64,000 nt of DNA. It comes from Anopheles merus. Lineage: Eukaryota; Arthropoda; Insecta; Diptera; Culicidae. The notes beneath the pieces were generated by a model. The model ran no database searches, had not been told where the DNA came from, and saw only the letters and a program-made list of their open reading frames with translations. Position 1 is the first letter of the stretch, and each line of letters starts with the position of its first letter. The stretch covers positions 55,120,681 through 55,184,680 of the forward strand of contig NC_054082.1 in assembly GCF_017562075.2 (NCBI RefSeq), read 5' to 3'. Shown one piece after another: positions 46,588 through 60,100 of this stretch. A program made the position numbers and the translations under genes.

Positions 46588-48561
46588 CAGTGGTCGGCAA
46601 AGTCCGACCCGCGAAAGGTTTTGACTGATTTTGAAAGATGGGAAGAAACTATTCGTAAACAAATTACAGAAGATCTTTTCGAATAAGTTTTAATACCAAC
46701 GATTGTTTTCAACTTAAATTAAAGTACTATGAAATGACGGATTGTTCGGTAAGTTCAAACTCGAGATCAATATCCCCGTAAAGTTTACATGAAAATTGCC
46801 TTTTTTCGACTGGCTGTAGAACAAAACTAGGAAAGATATATTCTTTACATGTACATCATTTGAAAGGTAATTATTTAAGCTTCCTTGCACAAATTGATAT
46901 CAGACTTTGCGAGTTGACTTTCGGCAGTTATCCGGAATTTTCACAATGATGGACGAAGGCATCCTAAGTTTTCTAGACAAAATTGTTAGAGAAAAACTTT
47001 TAGAATCATGTTGATCCAGAAAAAATTGATGGAACACATGGGACGCATGTTGTACTAGTTTGTGGACTAGGGTGTCACGTCGAAATTCTGCCGAAATTAA
47101 CCTAAAATGAACGCATTGAGTTTTGGCGTCATTGTTTGCCGCTGCGAAGCCAGTGGACGCGATTTCTGCTTTCTGATATGTGTGTTCATGTTTCCCAAGT
47201 ACTATTTCACTGTTTGCGGGTTGTATCGATCTCCCGGCCCAGATAACGCAGCAATGTAGCCACTTGTCTCTCTGTCTTCATTTTTGCATCTTTTGGAGCC
47301 TTTGATGCTTTGATTGTTGCCCAATAGTGCCAAGATGTTGGCGACCAAAACGCCGAAGCGTTCTTATGCGACGACAAACTTCTGTACGGAGTCCATTTAA
47401 GACGCTACGGGGTGTCATTCGTTGATCGGCCACGCTTCTAAGTTGGTTGGTTCACTTTTTTGGTCATCATGGTTAGAGTTTGACTGATAGAGGAATCAAG
47501 GTGAGGTGACTGATAGAGGTTGTCTGTTGTCTCATGGGATACTGCTATTAAAAGTGCAATTAACGTTTTTTTAGTGCGGGTGAAGATAATCCATTGATAA
47601 ATGAATTTGTCAATTTTGTTAATGCTACCGTTATGTAATTTTAACATTGTTTCAACACGACAATAAGACTTTCGAAATGAAGGAAATCGCACACGAAATT
47701 GAATATTGATGAGATATACTAAAGCCTGGTTAAAATATATTTATTTAATGTTTTGCATGCGACTTTGCGATAGGAGAGCATTTGACGTTCGCCAACGCAA
47801 AACATGCAATACAACATTTAAAAAAAGTGAAATAGCTCCATACATTTTCACATATTTTTTCATATTTTTTGTTTTATTCGTTTATCGTTCTTAATTTCAA
47901 TTCTTAATTTTAATTTAAACACAAATCAGTTGGTTTTCTTTTAATCTATTTTAGGGATATTTTCGATTGTATTTGAAAGCAAAAACGAACATTTAAACAC
48001 CGCTGTTGTTTTAACGAGAACGACGACACCACACTGTACCTGTTTACGAGTAAAACGATTGTCAAAGTGTTTTTTTTCATCACGAATCCGTTATCAATGT
48101 ATCTGACATGGCATGACTTGTCCATGAAGCATTTTGATAATTATTGAATCCATGTTTGCTTTGATAATTTTTCAGTCGTTGAGACTTTTGTATCATCCCC
48201 AGAATCATCATCCTTCCCCGTCAATATTTTTGCGGCTTGGGAGGATGGGGTTATCAAGATACGATATTGATTCTTTTTTTTTTTTGTTATTTTTAGACTG
48301 ATTACATTTTTGGCCCCCTATTCCCGATTCTCAAATGGTTAAACATTACAATTAGTTTTTAAAGTAGGTTTCAGAAATTTTGAACCATGCTTGGATGATA
48401 TAATTACAGGAAAACAACAATTATACCAACTAAACTAAACTTTCTAAACAATTAAAATGCAATAATTTAAGCGCAATAATAAAAAAACGCATTTTCTTGG
48501 CACACGACTCTCGATCATTTACTAAACTTGGCTCTTTGCCTCAAAAGTTTGTCAACCGCTG
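46588..48561 (-). mobile_element. hAT-type element, family H, copy 2 (1,974 bp), inverted relative to copy 1
   Basis: The exact 8-bp TSD GAATAGAC is at 46580-46587 and 48562-48569. The left end CAGTGGTCGGCAAAGTCCG corresponds to the right end of copy 1, and the right end, complement CAGCGGTTGACAAACTTTTG, corresponds to the left end of copy 1. The interior aligns with copy 1 over its length; both hold, for example, CCAACATCTTGGCACTA and a block around CACTTTTTTGG. The longest frame inside (47438-47692, minus, 84 codons) is not recognisable and is disrupted in copy 1. There is no intact transposase. Confidence 0.93.
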
Positions 48562-48569
48562 GAATAGAC

Positions 48570-49439
48570 ATTCAGGTCGCATTACAAAACTATTCTGGCC
48601 TTACTTCATGTATACAATCTTCAGCTGATTTACCTTAAAGCTGCCCGTGACTAGGTCTCATTCTATGTTCTTTCAACTTTCAATCCATGTTTTTTTTGTT
48701 TTTTTTTTCTTATACCTCTCACGCACTCTATCGCCATCACTGTCACTGTGCTCCTTTGCCTATCATTTCTATAAATTCCTTACTTCCGTGTTCTACTCTC
48801 TCTATTATATCTAAAATGTCCTGGCATTCTACTAGGGTCTCTTGAAGTTCTCGTCTTATGTTCACGGATGAATTTGCTTTATCATATGCAACTCGTGCAT
48901 TATAGCTACGTTTCATGATGGTGTACAGTTTGTGATGATTCAATGGATAGGATTAGTGGATAAAAAATCTTGCTTGAGGGAATGTCTACGTAGTATCTGC
49001 CTGCAGTTTCAATGTTTCTCTCATTATCCATTGGGTTCTTCCGAATCTGCAATACAGGAGATATGTCATGGAAAAGCAAATAGTGCAAGTTTTCTGCAAT
49101 TGGGAAGGATTTTATAGGGGCTTTAGATAACCGAGGACAATACAAATGCCAAGAATATAGTTCATGTATTGATTGTAAACATTGAATATTTTTTTAAATG
49201 ATGCCATCGGATCATTCTTACTAATATAATATATTAGATAGTGATGTAAAATTTGATAAATGAAACAAAAGTAATGTTAATTTCTTATTATATTTTTTTT
49301 TCTTTTTGGCATGTGACCCATGTGTCTGGTATATAAGGGATTTCTAAACATTTTTCTAACATTCACTCGGAAGAAAATTTGTTATGTTTTTTATCGATAT
49401 CATCCCCGCATTGTAAAAATATTTTGTGTCTACCCAATC
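48570..49439. other. Non-coding stretch, no gene seen
   Basis: About 0.9 kb. Small overlapping frames (60-79 codons) on both strands are not recognisable. Confidence 0.55.
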
Positions 49440-49640
49440 GATTATCTGATCATCGTCTTCCATGGGATAAACAGTTATAAAATTATGTATGATAAAGTTA
49501 ATATAATGCAAAAAAAACAACAATGCCAATATAGCTGACATGATAAATGGTGAATCGATCGAATACGATTATCTGATCATCGTTTTCCATCAACAGTTTT
49601 AAAAATGGGTAGAATAATGTTAAACAATGCTAACAATAAA
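49440..49640. repeat. Diverged tandem duplication, unit about 127 bp
   Basis: GATTATCTGATCATCGTCTT at 49440-49459 recurs as GATTATCTGATCATCGTTTT at 49567-49586, both followed by CCAT and an ACAGTT segment. Downstream both copies continue with similar AT-rich sequence (AATAATGTTAA-like, then CAATGC). Divergence increases away from the shared start, so it looks like an old duplication. Confidence 0.7.
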
Positions 49641-52600
49641 TCACAATATCAATACAGACGGCTCGATACATCGTGGGTTAAAACTATAACAGTATACATA
49701 CTATTGTCTTAATTAACCTTACCCGTAAAAACTCGTAGGAAAACATATAAATCTATGATTTATTACATATTTCATAATTCTAGAAAACGCTGTTATTTTT
49801 TAAAACTGAAAATAGATAGCTTTGCTGCGTATGTCCATATCGTATTCATCAAAGGTAAAAGTTTTCTTCACAGCAAATTACAATGCTAGCTTCAATGGAC
49901 TTAAGACAGTAGAGCCTAATTGCAATAATTCGATTATTGGCTGGACGGTCCTTTCATCTCGCGGTGACTGTTAAATTAATTTTAACCGTGCATTGGCCAT
50001 TAATTTGGTTATGCTACTTGCTACCATTCGAGGGCACGGAGCCATTACATCGAGACACGCCCGGGAGTCTTAAACTCACTAACCTCATCAGGTATTGTAA
50101 CGGATAAGGTTCTTAATGTATCGGTTGACTTTGGAGCAGTTATTGATTAGGGAAGGAAATGATAATCTTTTCGATGTTGAAGGGTTAGTCATGGTATTTG
50201 TTCAAAGGATAGTGGAAATAATTCTGATTCCTCCTACCCCTACCCCTACTGGCTTGTTCAGGTTTATTATAAATGGATTCTGGTATAGTTTGTTTGGAAA
50301 AGTTTCCCACGGATGGGGTAATTTGGGGTATGTCCATTGGCTATGGTTGGCTTGGGGTCATGAAGAGATCATGAAATTAAATTCTCATTTCTGATTTTAC
50401 TGAGTAGCTGCAATTAATGCACTTGGTCAAGAAAAATTAAGCAGGTTTTTCATCGTCATGATTTTGCAGAAGTACAACAAAAGTTTGTCATTTAGATTTT
50501 CAATGAAAATTTTGTTTTCCATAGTATTCAATTATATGTTAGTTTGAATAATTTAAATATGTATATTATAAATTTTAATATTTAAACAGTCTGCATTAAT
50601 TGTATTAGCTAATTCTAGAAAATATTGTCGACTGAAATCATGATATTGCCTAAGATACGTGAACGTATATCAAACGTTGATATAATCCTTGATTAAAGTA
50701 CCTTGAATCCTGGCCGTCAATAAAGAATAAACCAGTACCATAGAACTTTTTAAAGCGTTTCCCGAATGTCTATCCTTATGTATTTGACTTTGTGCATGCA
50801 AGTTGGCAAACAACCCTCTAGCACATGATTATGGATGGATGTGAGGCAAGGGTTCGAGTGGCGGTTATTTCGCAAACGCAATGAACGCCATCCGCCAGCA
50901 CTCATTAGCGGCCACGGCACGGTTGAGAAAGGATGTTGCGTATTCGCATCATACTATCGATCTTGCACACGCACAAGCGTAGCATAGCTCCCATTGTTAT
51001 ACTCAGGCCGTTCGCTTCTACTAGCTACGGTTAACCTCGAACGATTATTAAAATACACCATCCTTTCGGTGGAGCCGGCAATTGCGGCTGGCGAGCTGTT
51101 TTTTACATAGAATTTTCCCGGCGAAATGTCAATGACCTGTTAGTGATGAGGGATTAGGCTTGATTGATGGATTCGCTGTCTGAATTTGTCTCTCGAGGTT
51201 ACGTTTGAATAGGCTTCAAATGGGAAGAAAAAGGATTCAATGAAAAATTTAATCATTATTACAGTTATCAAAGTTACTATGTCATCACCTTTATTTTTGC
51301 GAATATTCTGTACATCCTGTTGATACGCAATGAAACATAGCATAAATCGTCGAAAAGAATAGCTATTGTATCAAATAAAATTGCATTTATCGAATGTAAT
51401 AACTTTCGTGGAATTATTATTAAAATACCAATAAACGAAAAGTGGTCACTCCAATCAGAAATTCAATCCTTTTCATTTTGTTGTTTGCAGAAATCCTGCC
51501 ACATTAAACTGAATGCAGTGACCAGGTAGACCAGTGGCTGAAAAAAGCCACCCTCAAGTTATATACGCGTTCGTTCGTTCAACGTGAAACCTTGCAAGGA
51601 TAATCGAAGACAGTTAGTTCGTGCCTTTTATTTGTTTGCCTAGTGAATCCAATGCATTAGTCAAATTGCTCAGAGTTAGGTAATAATCTATTTTGTGTTT
51701 AGTGCTGATGGCCTGAAGTTAACTTGCCAATACTTAAATATCATTGTAGAATTAACCAAATATAAATCAGATATGTATTGTCTTTGGGAATGTTGAAAAA
51801 GAAAAAAATCATAATAATAATTTCTGGGCTTCAATGACAGGTAGCGGGAACAAAAAAATCAAGCAAAAATATCATAGGGTAGGCGAACTTAGTGCACCAT
51901 TTCGAAATGATAGCCTGTCAGAAAGGCACAGCTTGAGGCATACTTGAGATTTTAATTTCGAGTCGTTGGGGACGGATTTTGTGCGACATGCGTGTGTTAC
52001 AAAACAATAGCAGTGGCCACAGTTCGGTGCTAGCGTCTTGAGCGTGAACGGTGATGGTTTTGTTAATATCAATACCATTTTGAACGGGAGCAGTTGACAA
52101 CGATTATTTCTGCGGTGAAGGGATGTCGAGCGTAAAAGTATTTGACGCAATCCCATCCTTATTGCTTGCGTCGTAGGCTTTAGCTACAGTTTAGGACCTC
52201 GTGGATGACGTGTTTTAGTTTTCCCGGAGGATGACGCGTCTAGAGTTGCATAGTTGCTACTTCACCGGAAGGAAGCGTCAACGGTTTTCTCAACAGCGGA
52301 GCCATCGTGCCATCATCGTTCATATCTCGCGCGTGATGGCTGGTGTACGATCAGTGAGTCTTGTCAGCAGTAATGATTATCTTCATCCATCCACCCTGGG
52401 CTTAGTATATCATAATGTGTGTCATTATAGCAAAACTGTCTACGGGCGTTTAACACTCTATCCATCTGTGTGTAATTTTTGTTGTCGTTGTGAAAGAACA
52501 GGGCTGTGGTATGATTTGTTTTTCATGCACGAAATGTGCCTAGCCGGTTAAAATGAAACCATCCTACGTTGTAAATTTTTGTGCGTTATTATATTTGTTT

Positions 52601-55526
52601 TTATTCATGACAGCAGATAGAAATCATTGCGTTGTATTTTTTGTGGAAGTCATCCTATCCATTTGGAAAAGGCAGGGCTCATGGGTTCCTAATAAAAAGT
52701 TAAAAGAAGAAGTTTGTAAACAGAATAAAACGTTACGATATGCTACATTAGGTGAGGAGGGTTGAACTGTATTGTACATAGTATCAAAAGATTTTAAGAC
52801 CCTATTTGTGCATTCTATAATTTATGTAATGGCTGGTTGGAATAAGAGTTTTCAAAAGCTCTCAGAGGTATCGTTCTCTGATGGAGTCACAGAAATTTTC
52901 AATTTTGAGTTACATAAGTCTGGCATGGCTCTTTAGTAATTTATACATTAATTTAATTTTTAAGAATATACAAAAACACTAATAACACAAAAGACAAATA
53001 ATAATTTGAAATCAAAACTTGCTGTAGTTGTAAGACAGTTGTTAGACGCACGTTAAAAGTGGTTCGAAATAAATCGCAGTAATTACAAATTGCCTCATAC
53101 AAAAAAACAATCGCAATCATGTTTGTAAGCGAGTGCGACCGGAATACATTTACATTGCATATAGAAGAAAGCAAAATGAAAAAAAAAAAAAACAGAACTA
53201 CACGTGAAACCTCCTGGAAGCCTCCTGGGAAGGACCTTGAAACCATTGAATAACTATTCGAGTTTAGTGGAGCCATGAGCACAGCATGAGCCAGACACAC
53301 GCGAAGAACATTCGGCAAGGAGAGGCGACGCTACCAAAAGAGAGAAAACAGCGGTCGAAAATTGCATACGGACAGATAATCATCCGGAAAAGGCAACTGC
53401 AATAAAGACTTCGTTTGCAGACTCGGGGGTTTGCTTATGCTAGTGATTTGGGGAAGCAAGTACCGACCGACGACCGACATATGCAGACCGGGGGAACCAT
53501 AATAGGAACTTTGAACGAACCCGGGCGAAGTTGGGTCCAAAAAGGGAAGCGGGAACAAATTGTCCAATCGTTTTGGCGTAAAAAATAACTACTTCTTCAA
53601 GGTTGTCGAATGAGGGATGAGCGACCGGAGAAAATAGCGCAACTGCACAACAATCAGTTACAGATGAAGCATATTTGTTGTGTTTCTGTATGGCCCAGGG
53701 CGTTTCTCTTTCTGAGCATGCTGAACATGTATCAGCAAATTTATTCGTTATTGAAAGTAAAAATAGTAAATATGTTAAATATTTTTTCATAAAATGTTTC
53801 AATGCTAGTATCCATTTCATGCGCACTGGTTTTGCATTATAATTATAATATCCTGTATACAAACAAATGTTGTTTTTTAAAGTGGTGTTACACCGTATTT
53901 TTATATTTTAAACTTTTCTTAATACGTTTTTTTCATTAAGAAATCACTAAGAAAGCATGTGTACCCGTGATACAAATAGATCTCACAAGCTTTTAAAATA
54001 GGCTGACAACTCGACTCGTAAGTCGTTTCGCCTAAACGAATATAAAACGGTCGGCTAAGGGTGGTAAAAATTATAATAGTTTATCGTTTTGAAAACAAAT
54101 AAAGTTTCAAATAAACGAAGTGAAATCATTTATAAGAATAAATAAAAAGCAATAATAAATCCTTATCGGCCGTTCCTTCTGTATAAAAACGAAGATTAAA
54201 AAAAGCTGAAATAGTTTGTTTGGCTATGTTGGCTGTGGTTGATGGTTGAAATACTTTATAGTTGGGGAAAATTTAATTTGTGTTATGTTTGGAGAAGTGT
54301 GTTCGATTTCCATCCGAACTATTAACCCGAAGCAGGCGATGTTGGCGTTCATTTCCGTATTCATAGTTTCGTCATCACGGTCTTCAGAATATAAAGATAC
54401 AACCTTTTGTGCCAGTGCTACTATTTTGCAAATGGCCTCTATCTATAGCACATTAAGCAATCAGTCGACATGACTTTGAACCAGCTTGGAAATGATTTAA
54501 AATATGATTATTATATTATTCTCATTAATGTGTTGTTTGTCTTATTTTTATTAGGTAGCTAGTATATTGTTAAAATGCTTGTTTTGGTGTTATGTTATGA
54601 AAGCGTAATTTGCCAGAGGACTCTGGGATGAATAATAAAAAATGTAGAAAAGTAGAAAAAAGAAGGACAAAGTAGAATAATTTTTTTTCAGAACTGACAG
54701 TTCCGGCCATATGCTTAAAAATTACATGACATGTGTAAAGAATAGCATTCATTTATGTTTGAAAATTGTATACGTGCAATATAAATTGGTTATATTAGAT
54801 TAATTAACTGAATTATAAAGGCAATATTACAGCAGATACTACATAGATACAATTTAAGGGCATGTGAAGCAACGGTTAAATGTATCGGTTAGCGACTCAC
54901 CATCCCGTTTGATGACAGGAAGCAGCATCGTAGGAAGCTTTCCGGTGACAAGAGATACGCTGATAGTTGCTGCTGCTGCTGCTGCCAGTCATACCACCTG
55001 AAGGTGTTAACGAGATGCACAGTAGAAAGCTCCCACGCCAAAATTAGTGGTCGTCCAATTTCTTCCTACGTGCATCTCGGATTGTCGACGACAGGCGATG
55101 GGCGATCGTTTGAATTCGATGAAATAGTGGCAAACTTGCGTCTCGCTAGCAGCATCCAAAAGCTTCGGCTCTGGTTCGCCTTGGCAGATGTCTTGCACGC
55201 TTGCCCGGTCAAGGCGCTTCGGATTACGGTTGGTTTTGGACGCTCCGAGCAACGTCTGTCAAGCTTAATTTAATTACAAATTCGAGCGTAGGCTAAATGG
55301 CGCCCTCCAGGGACACTATGGCTGCAACGGTATGGTCAGTGCATCGATGTCCTTCGGTGAAGATGTGCCTATAGCCGGGACGATTATTTACAGTGTTACA
55401 CGCCCAATAAAAATGTCCACAAGTAAAATGTACGTACCGAGCTGATGAGAGCTCGGGAAAGAATATCGAACTTATGAAAGTACGACAAATTGATTTTTTA
55501 TAGACTGAAAGTAAGTAAAGTTATGT
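49641..55526. other. Long non-coding stretch, no gene seen
   Basis: About 5.9 kb. An A14 run is at 53179-53192. A TATA-like ATATAC (51560-51565) precedes GTTCG repeats but is not a secure promoter. Frames such as 53440-53862 (minus, 140 codons) and 55004-55273 (89 codons) are not recognisable. Confidence 0.5.
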
Positions 55527-55536
55527 TTCTTTAACA

Positions 55537-55695
55537 TACTGGAAGGAATTGAGTCCCGTAGTACAGCTCTTAATAGTATACCTGGCGTGGGTTCTAGCCT
55601 CATATGGACCATCGTTCCCCCCCTTAGCAAGTTCCTCCCTGTACAGGCCGGCATGCCCGCGTAGGTCGTTACGCAAAATATAAGAAAATTAATCA
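55537..55695 (+). mobile_element. tRNA-derived SINE, family B tail, diverged head
   Basis: An exact 10-bp TSD TTCTTTAACA is at 55527-55536 and 55696-55705. The 3' part ends GGCCGGCATGCCCGCGTAGG then TCGTTACGCAAAATA, matching the SINE at 8414-8599. The head carries a possible A box (GTAGTACAGCTCTT, from 55558) and B box (GGTTCTAGCC, 55590-55599). The middle has deletions and a run of C. The tail is AT-rich and not (AAG)n. Confidence 0.85.
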
Positions 55696-55705
55696 TTCTT
55701 TAACA

Positions 55706-56970
55706 AGATTTGATATAAATTGCGTAATTTTATCGGCCTAACATTGTTAGTAAAATTTGTTTGCGTATTTCAAGATATGTACAGATATTAATGTAACCTA
55801 TGCTTGCGAAAAGTATTAAAGCTACTGCCCATCTTCGTAACAACAGTATAAGATTGCTTCTGTGCAATTGTTTATTGCTGACGAAAAGCCAAAACGAGCT
55901 TCCCCCCATTTTAGCCCTTTCGTTCTTTAGACACAGCCAAACAAATGTGTGTAGTACCCACTTCCTGTTGTGTGGAAACATTCTTGTGCTAAAATAAACG
56001 CATTTCGTTTTCGAGCGAAGCAGCCAGAAAGGGAAACCAGAAAGAGGGAAATGGAAGAGAGCAAAAGCGTCGTGCCAAGCGGTCCAGCTTTGGCAGTTTT
56101 GCTTTGGGCGCAGTTTCGCGGCACCAAAAGCCGGCCTGACCAGACATCCGAAAAAATGGCTTGGCCTTGGTCATGCTCGGTGCCGTTGTACTCTGTTGCA
56201 TCTTGCATTTCCGAACATTTGGAGATTGGCCCGTACATGACAACGAGAGTGCAAGGCATCTTGGCGTGTCGTGTAGCAAAAAGGGAAGATTGCGTGTGTG
56301 TGTGTTTATGTGCAATGGCAAGAGTATGCTGCCATGCGACTCCATCTTTACGCCACGTCTGGAGGAGTTTTTGTTCGTTTCGCACAAAAGTTAATTTTTA
56401 TTTATGAGTTTCTTCGTCTTGAGCCGTAGCCCTCGGCTCCGTAGCCGCAGTTCGTCGTTTGGTTTTGTAGCGTGCTGTGTGTTGTATCATTTTTTTTTGT
56501 CGATTTACGTACTTTTTCGTTTTTTTGTTATTTTCGTTTTAAGGGTTACTTCGTTGTGGTAAAGAAGTGTTTGGGTGGGAGAGGGGGGGGGGGGTTGATG
56601 GGGAGAATGGGCTGGATGGAGTATACTTGGAGATCGAAACTTTGCAAGGAAAAAAGTGTTGCTGGTTTCTTTATGTTTTAAGCCGACACCAGTGAAGACG
56701 ACACCGTCGCCGTCATGCTGCCGACGATCGGGTAATGACCAACAGGATCGCATCAGAGTGTCGTGATGATGCGTGTCCCAGTACATTCGGTGACCACAAA
56801 ACCTGTGCTTGTGTTGGTTTTGGTTCCAGTGACATGGATTAAGTGGTACGTTAAGATAATGAACCATCTAGATTATTCAATGGATTTTTTAAGCAAAATA
56901 TATGGTGTTGTGTTTTAATGTAGTATCTTAAGAAGACTAACTAAACTTTGTCAGGTAGTACACACCGGAA
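55706..56970. other. Non-coding stretch, no gene seen
   Basis: About 1.3 kb. It contains a G12 run at 56583-56594. Three overlapping frames of 130-152 codons lie at 55927-56407 on both strands; their mutual overlap and lack of known motifs argue against coding. Confidence 0.5.
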
Positions 56971-57174
56971 GCCGGTCTCGTGGCACAGTCGTCAACTCAT
57001 ACGACTTAACAACATGCCCGTCATGGGCTCAAGCCCCAAATAGACCGTGCCGCCATACGTAGCACTGACTATTATGCTATGGGGGGTAATTCAAAAGTCA
57101 CTGAAAACCAACCCCACAAGTGGTACAGACAGGCCTTGACCGACAACGGTTGTTGAGTAAAAAAGAAGAAGAAG
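56971..57174 (+). mobile_element. tRNA-derived SINE (family A)
   Basis: The copy starts GCCGGTCTCGTGG, with an A-box-like TGGCACAGTCGT at 56981-56992 and a B-box-like GGCTCAAGCCC at 57026-57036. It continues through GGCCTTGACCGACAACGG to an (AAG)n tail at about 57163-57174. The target duplication is unclear: ACACCGGA and ACATCGAT match at 6 of 8 positions. The second B-box position is changed (GGC for GGT), which may weaken transcription. Confidence 0.9.
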
Positions 57175-60100
57175 ACATCGATTAGAATTGGTTGGTTGTA
57201 GTACAATACGTAGCATAACGTAACATAGCCATCTAATATGCGGAGGGCAAGGCTCTCCCTTGACTGGGGCAGAGATATATGGTTAATAAAACGATTTGGT
57301 AATTTTTTAATTTTGTTTCAGTAATTTTGGTTTCTATGCTCAACTCATGAAGTGTAAGAGCGACATCATAAATGAACATATCGTAAACATCCGAGTATGG
57401 CTTGCGGCGGTAGCATGTAATTGTTTGCACGCAGCCTTCTGCATTCCACTCGTCCACTGCACCACCAGAATACTACTAAGACATCGAGCTGATCGTTACT
57501 TCATTTAGCTTACCTTAAAGCTTTGGCGTGCTGTTCCATCTACACCAAGACACACCACCAGGTTGCATTGCAATGCGATTCAACTTGAAGCGCGAACTTG
57601 ACCTGAAATAGAAGGAGTATGGTCGTTTCTTTACCATTTCGTGATTCGGTTAGGTTTCAGTGGCTTGTATCAACCACTCCTCAATTGATATTTTCGTTTT
57701 GAATTGGAACTACTAGCCACTTCAGTCTCGATGCATAAAATGATTTGTGCAATGATTTATCAAGAATATAACACCTTTTTTAGTTTATACTTTTATACCA
57801 CACAATAGATAATACAAGTAGCTTCATATAAGTTTGCTACATTGTTGTATCAATTCCATTAAAAAATGTTTTGAGAAAAGTTACCAATTATTCCAAACAA
57901 AGTAACATTGCAAAACTCTTTTATATCGTTAAAGCAATATTCAATGTTGTTGAAGAAATCACTATACAGAAAAAAACACATTTATCATGCACTATATCAT
58001 TTTGCCTCTAAATATAACCCTCTTTCTCTGTTTGATGACTACATCGACAGTGTCCCCAAAGTACCCGCAGACAAAAGCCGACGTTTGTGATGGTGTTTGT
58101 TCGTCAATTTTGTGCAGTTCACCAACTTCCTCGCTGTCTTAACGGGTGACACGTTGGGTAAGGTTATGTTAGCTTTGGCCAAGTGTGTACACCACACAGT
58201 CGGACGGACGGAGCTCTTTGTGATTGTCATTTAACTGCCGTGGTCTAATGCACTGCGGGTGTAGTGGTAGTGAACGGACGGAGTTAGCAGAAAGCAGGCA
58301 TTGAGGGGCAGCCGAGTGTAGTTTTTGATGATGGTTTTCGGGTAGTGGGTTGCCATCATCGTTTGGCGCTCTTCTTTGGCCATCAGTTCCAGGGGGCGGT
58401 TCGGTGGATAGGAATATAACGGAAACCCGGGCAGGCTACGGTCGAGGAGGATGGTGTGGAAAAATTGCAACTAGTCGTCAACCACCCGCCTTTCCCCTGC
58501 TCACTCCAAAACACTCCAAAGTAGCCATCCATTGCCTCTTCCAACTCTTTCATTGCGTTGTCAACGATACGGTTGGATTAGAACGGACTGTGCAGGTTTG
58601 GGGGGAGGGGAAAGTAATGAGCTTAAATTACGGGGCGATTGACATTTGGATGGCACACTGCAAGGGTTTCCCGACAGCGGGCGGCAAAGCCAGCATGTTT
58701 TTCCTCCTGCCGAATGCAGCTCTGGAAAATTCGTTAGTTAATGTTTATTCTTTATTCTGTGCTTCTGGCATGTTTATGATAACATCCAACCAAACTAGTA
58801 AGCAAATTTTGCTAAAAACTTCCAAACAATTGAGTGCATCATATTGAGGTAAACTATAATGTACTAATTACGGCTACGGAAAAAATGTTAATTTGATGCA
58901 GAAATGAAACAGCTCGCTGGTTAAAATTGTAAAAAGTAAATCATTTTCAACTCTTCATCGCACGATAAAGGTTATGCAAAAAGGTTACAATAATCGGTCA
59001 GTCGTAAATGTCAGCCTGTGGCACCCAAAAACCAGCCCCAGGTGCGCTAATAAACGCAGGGACCCTGAAAATGAGGTCATCCATATTCGGGATCCAGATG
59101 TTGTGTGTCCGCTTTGTAGGTCCTTTGGTAGCATTACACAACTTGTCTCAGACATGCGTGTCATTTCTTTGCAAACTGTTCGAACATACGTACGCCCGTA
59201 CGAAATTTTGCAGGAAGCACTCCACAAGGCACTGCGTAAGCAGAATGCGAAAAAAACAACGGCAACGATAAATAAATGAAAAAAAAAAAAAAACAAAAAC
59301 TCTCCCTTCGTTGCTCATAAGATTCACGAAAAAACAGAAGAAAATCCAACAGACCTTGGGGGTTGCCGTTGCCATTTACGGAAAGCTACCATACGCTGTC
59401 GCACTCAAGCATCAACAATATCAACGTCAACTGCAGCATCGTTTACAATGATGAGGTTAAGAAAGTAATGCTTCGATGTAGTGAAAAAAATCGTGGGGGA
59501 GCTGATGAAAGTTTATTTTTCCGCCATGCTGTTGTTGGGAGGTCACACAAAATGAAACGGAAATATTATACCAGGAAATATTAAACTAATATAATGCTCA
59601 TGGATGGTGATAAGCGCGTGTTTTAATGAACATGTGCTTAAGTAGCAAAAATATATTTTATCAATTTTTACCATTTGAATACTCTGGGCCGAAGGATGGC
59701 AATTAGATCAATATGGTCTTGTAGTTTTGTTATGCATTTTTGTTTGTCGATCGAATTTGCCAAAGGGTTCAAGTGTTAAAATAATATACCAGCCCAACGG
59801 GTCGAATGAAACATGAGCAGCGTGACCGAGGTTGGCCACGACGTTCGACAACCCCGCACAAGGTCAACAGCAGTGTGCTATTTTGTTGTTGTCGCTGGTG
59901 TCTGTTTGCAAAAAAACGCATCTTTCCGCAGTGAATACGGACAAAAATAACTTTCGCTTTCGCTTCACCCGCCTGAACAGACGTACACAATTTGCCAAAC
60001 TGATCTGTTCCGCTGTTGTCCCAGAATGAACGGTCAGTGCGTTTGGGTTTTAACTGTATTTGTTTCAATTCCGGCATCCACCCAGACGGAAGCTGGCGGT

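Noticed and set aside
47438..47692. 84-codon frame in hAT copy 2 as a transposase remnant
   Set aside because: No hAT motif is visible, and the matching stretch in copy 1 has several stops.
51529..51540. AGACCAGTGGCTG as another hAT end
   Set aside because: No matching right end or 8-bp duplication was found nearby.
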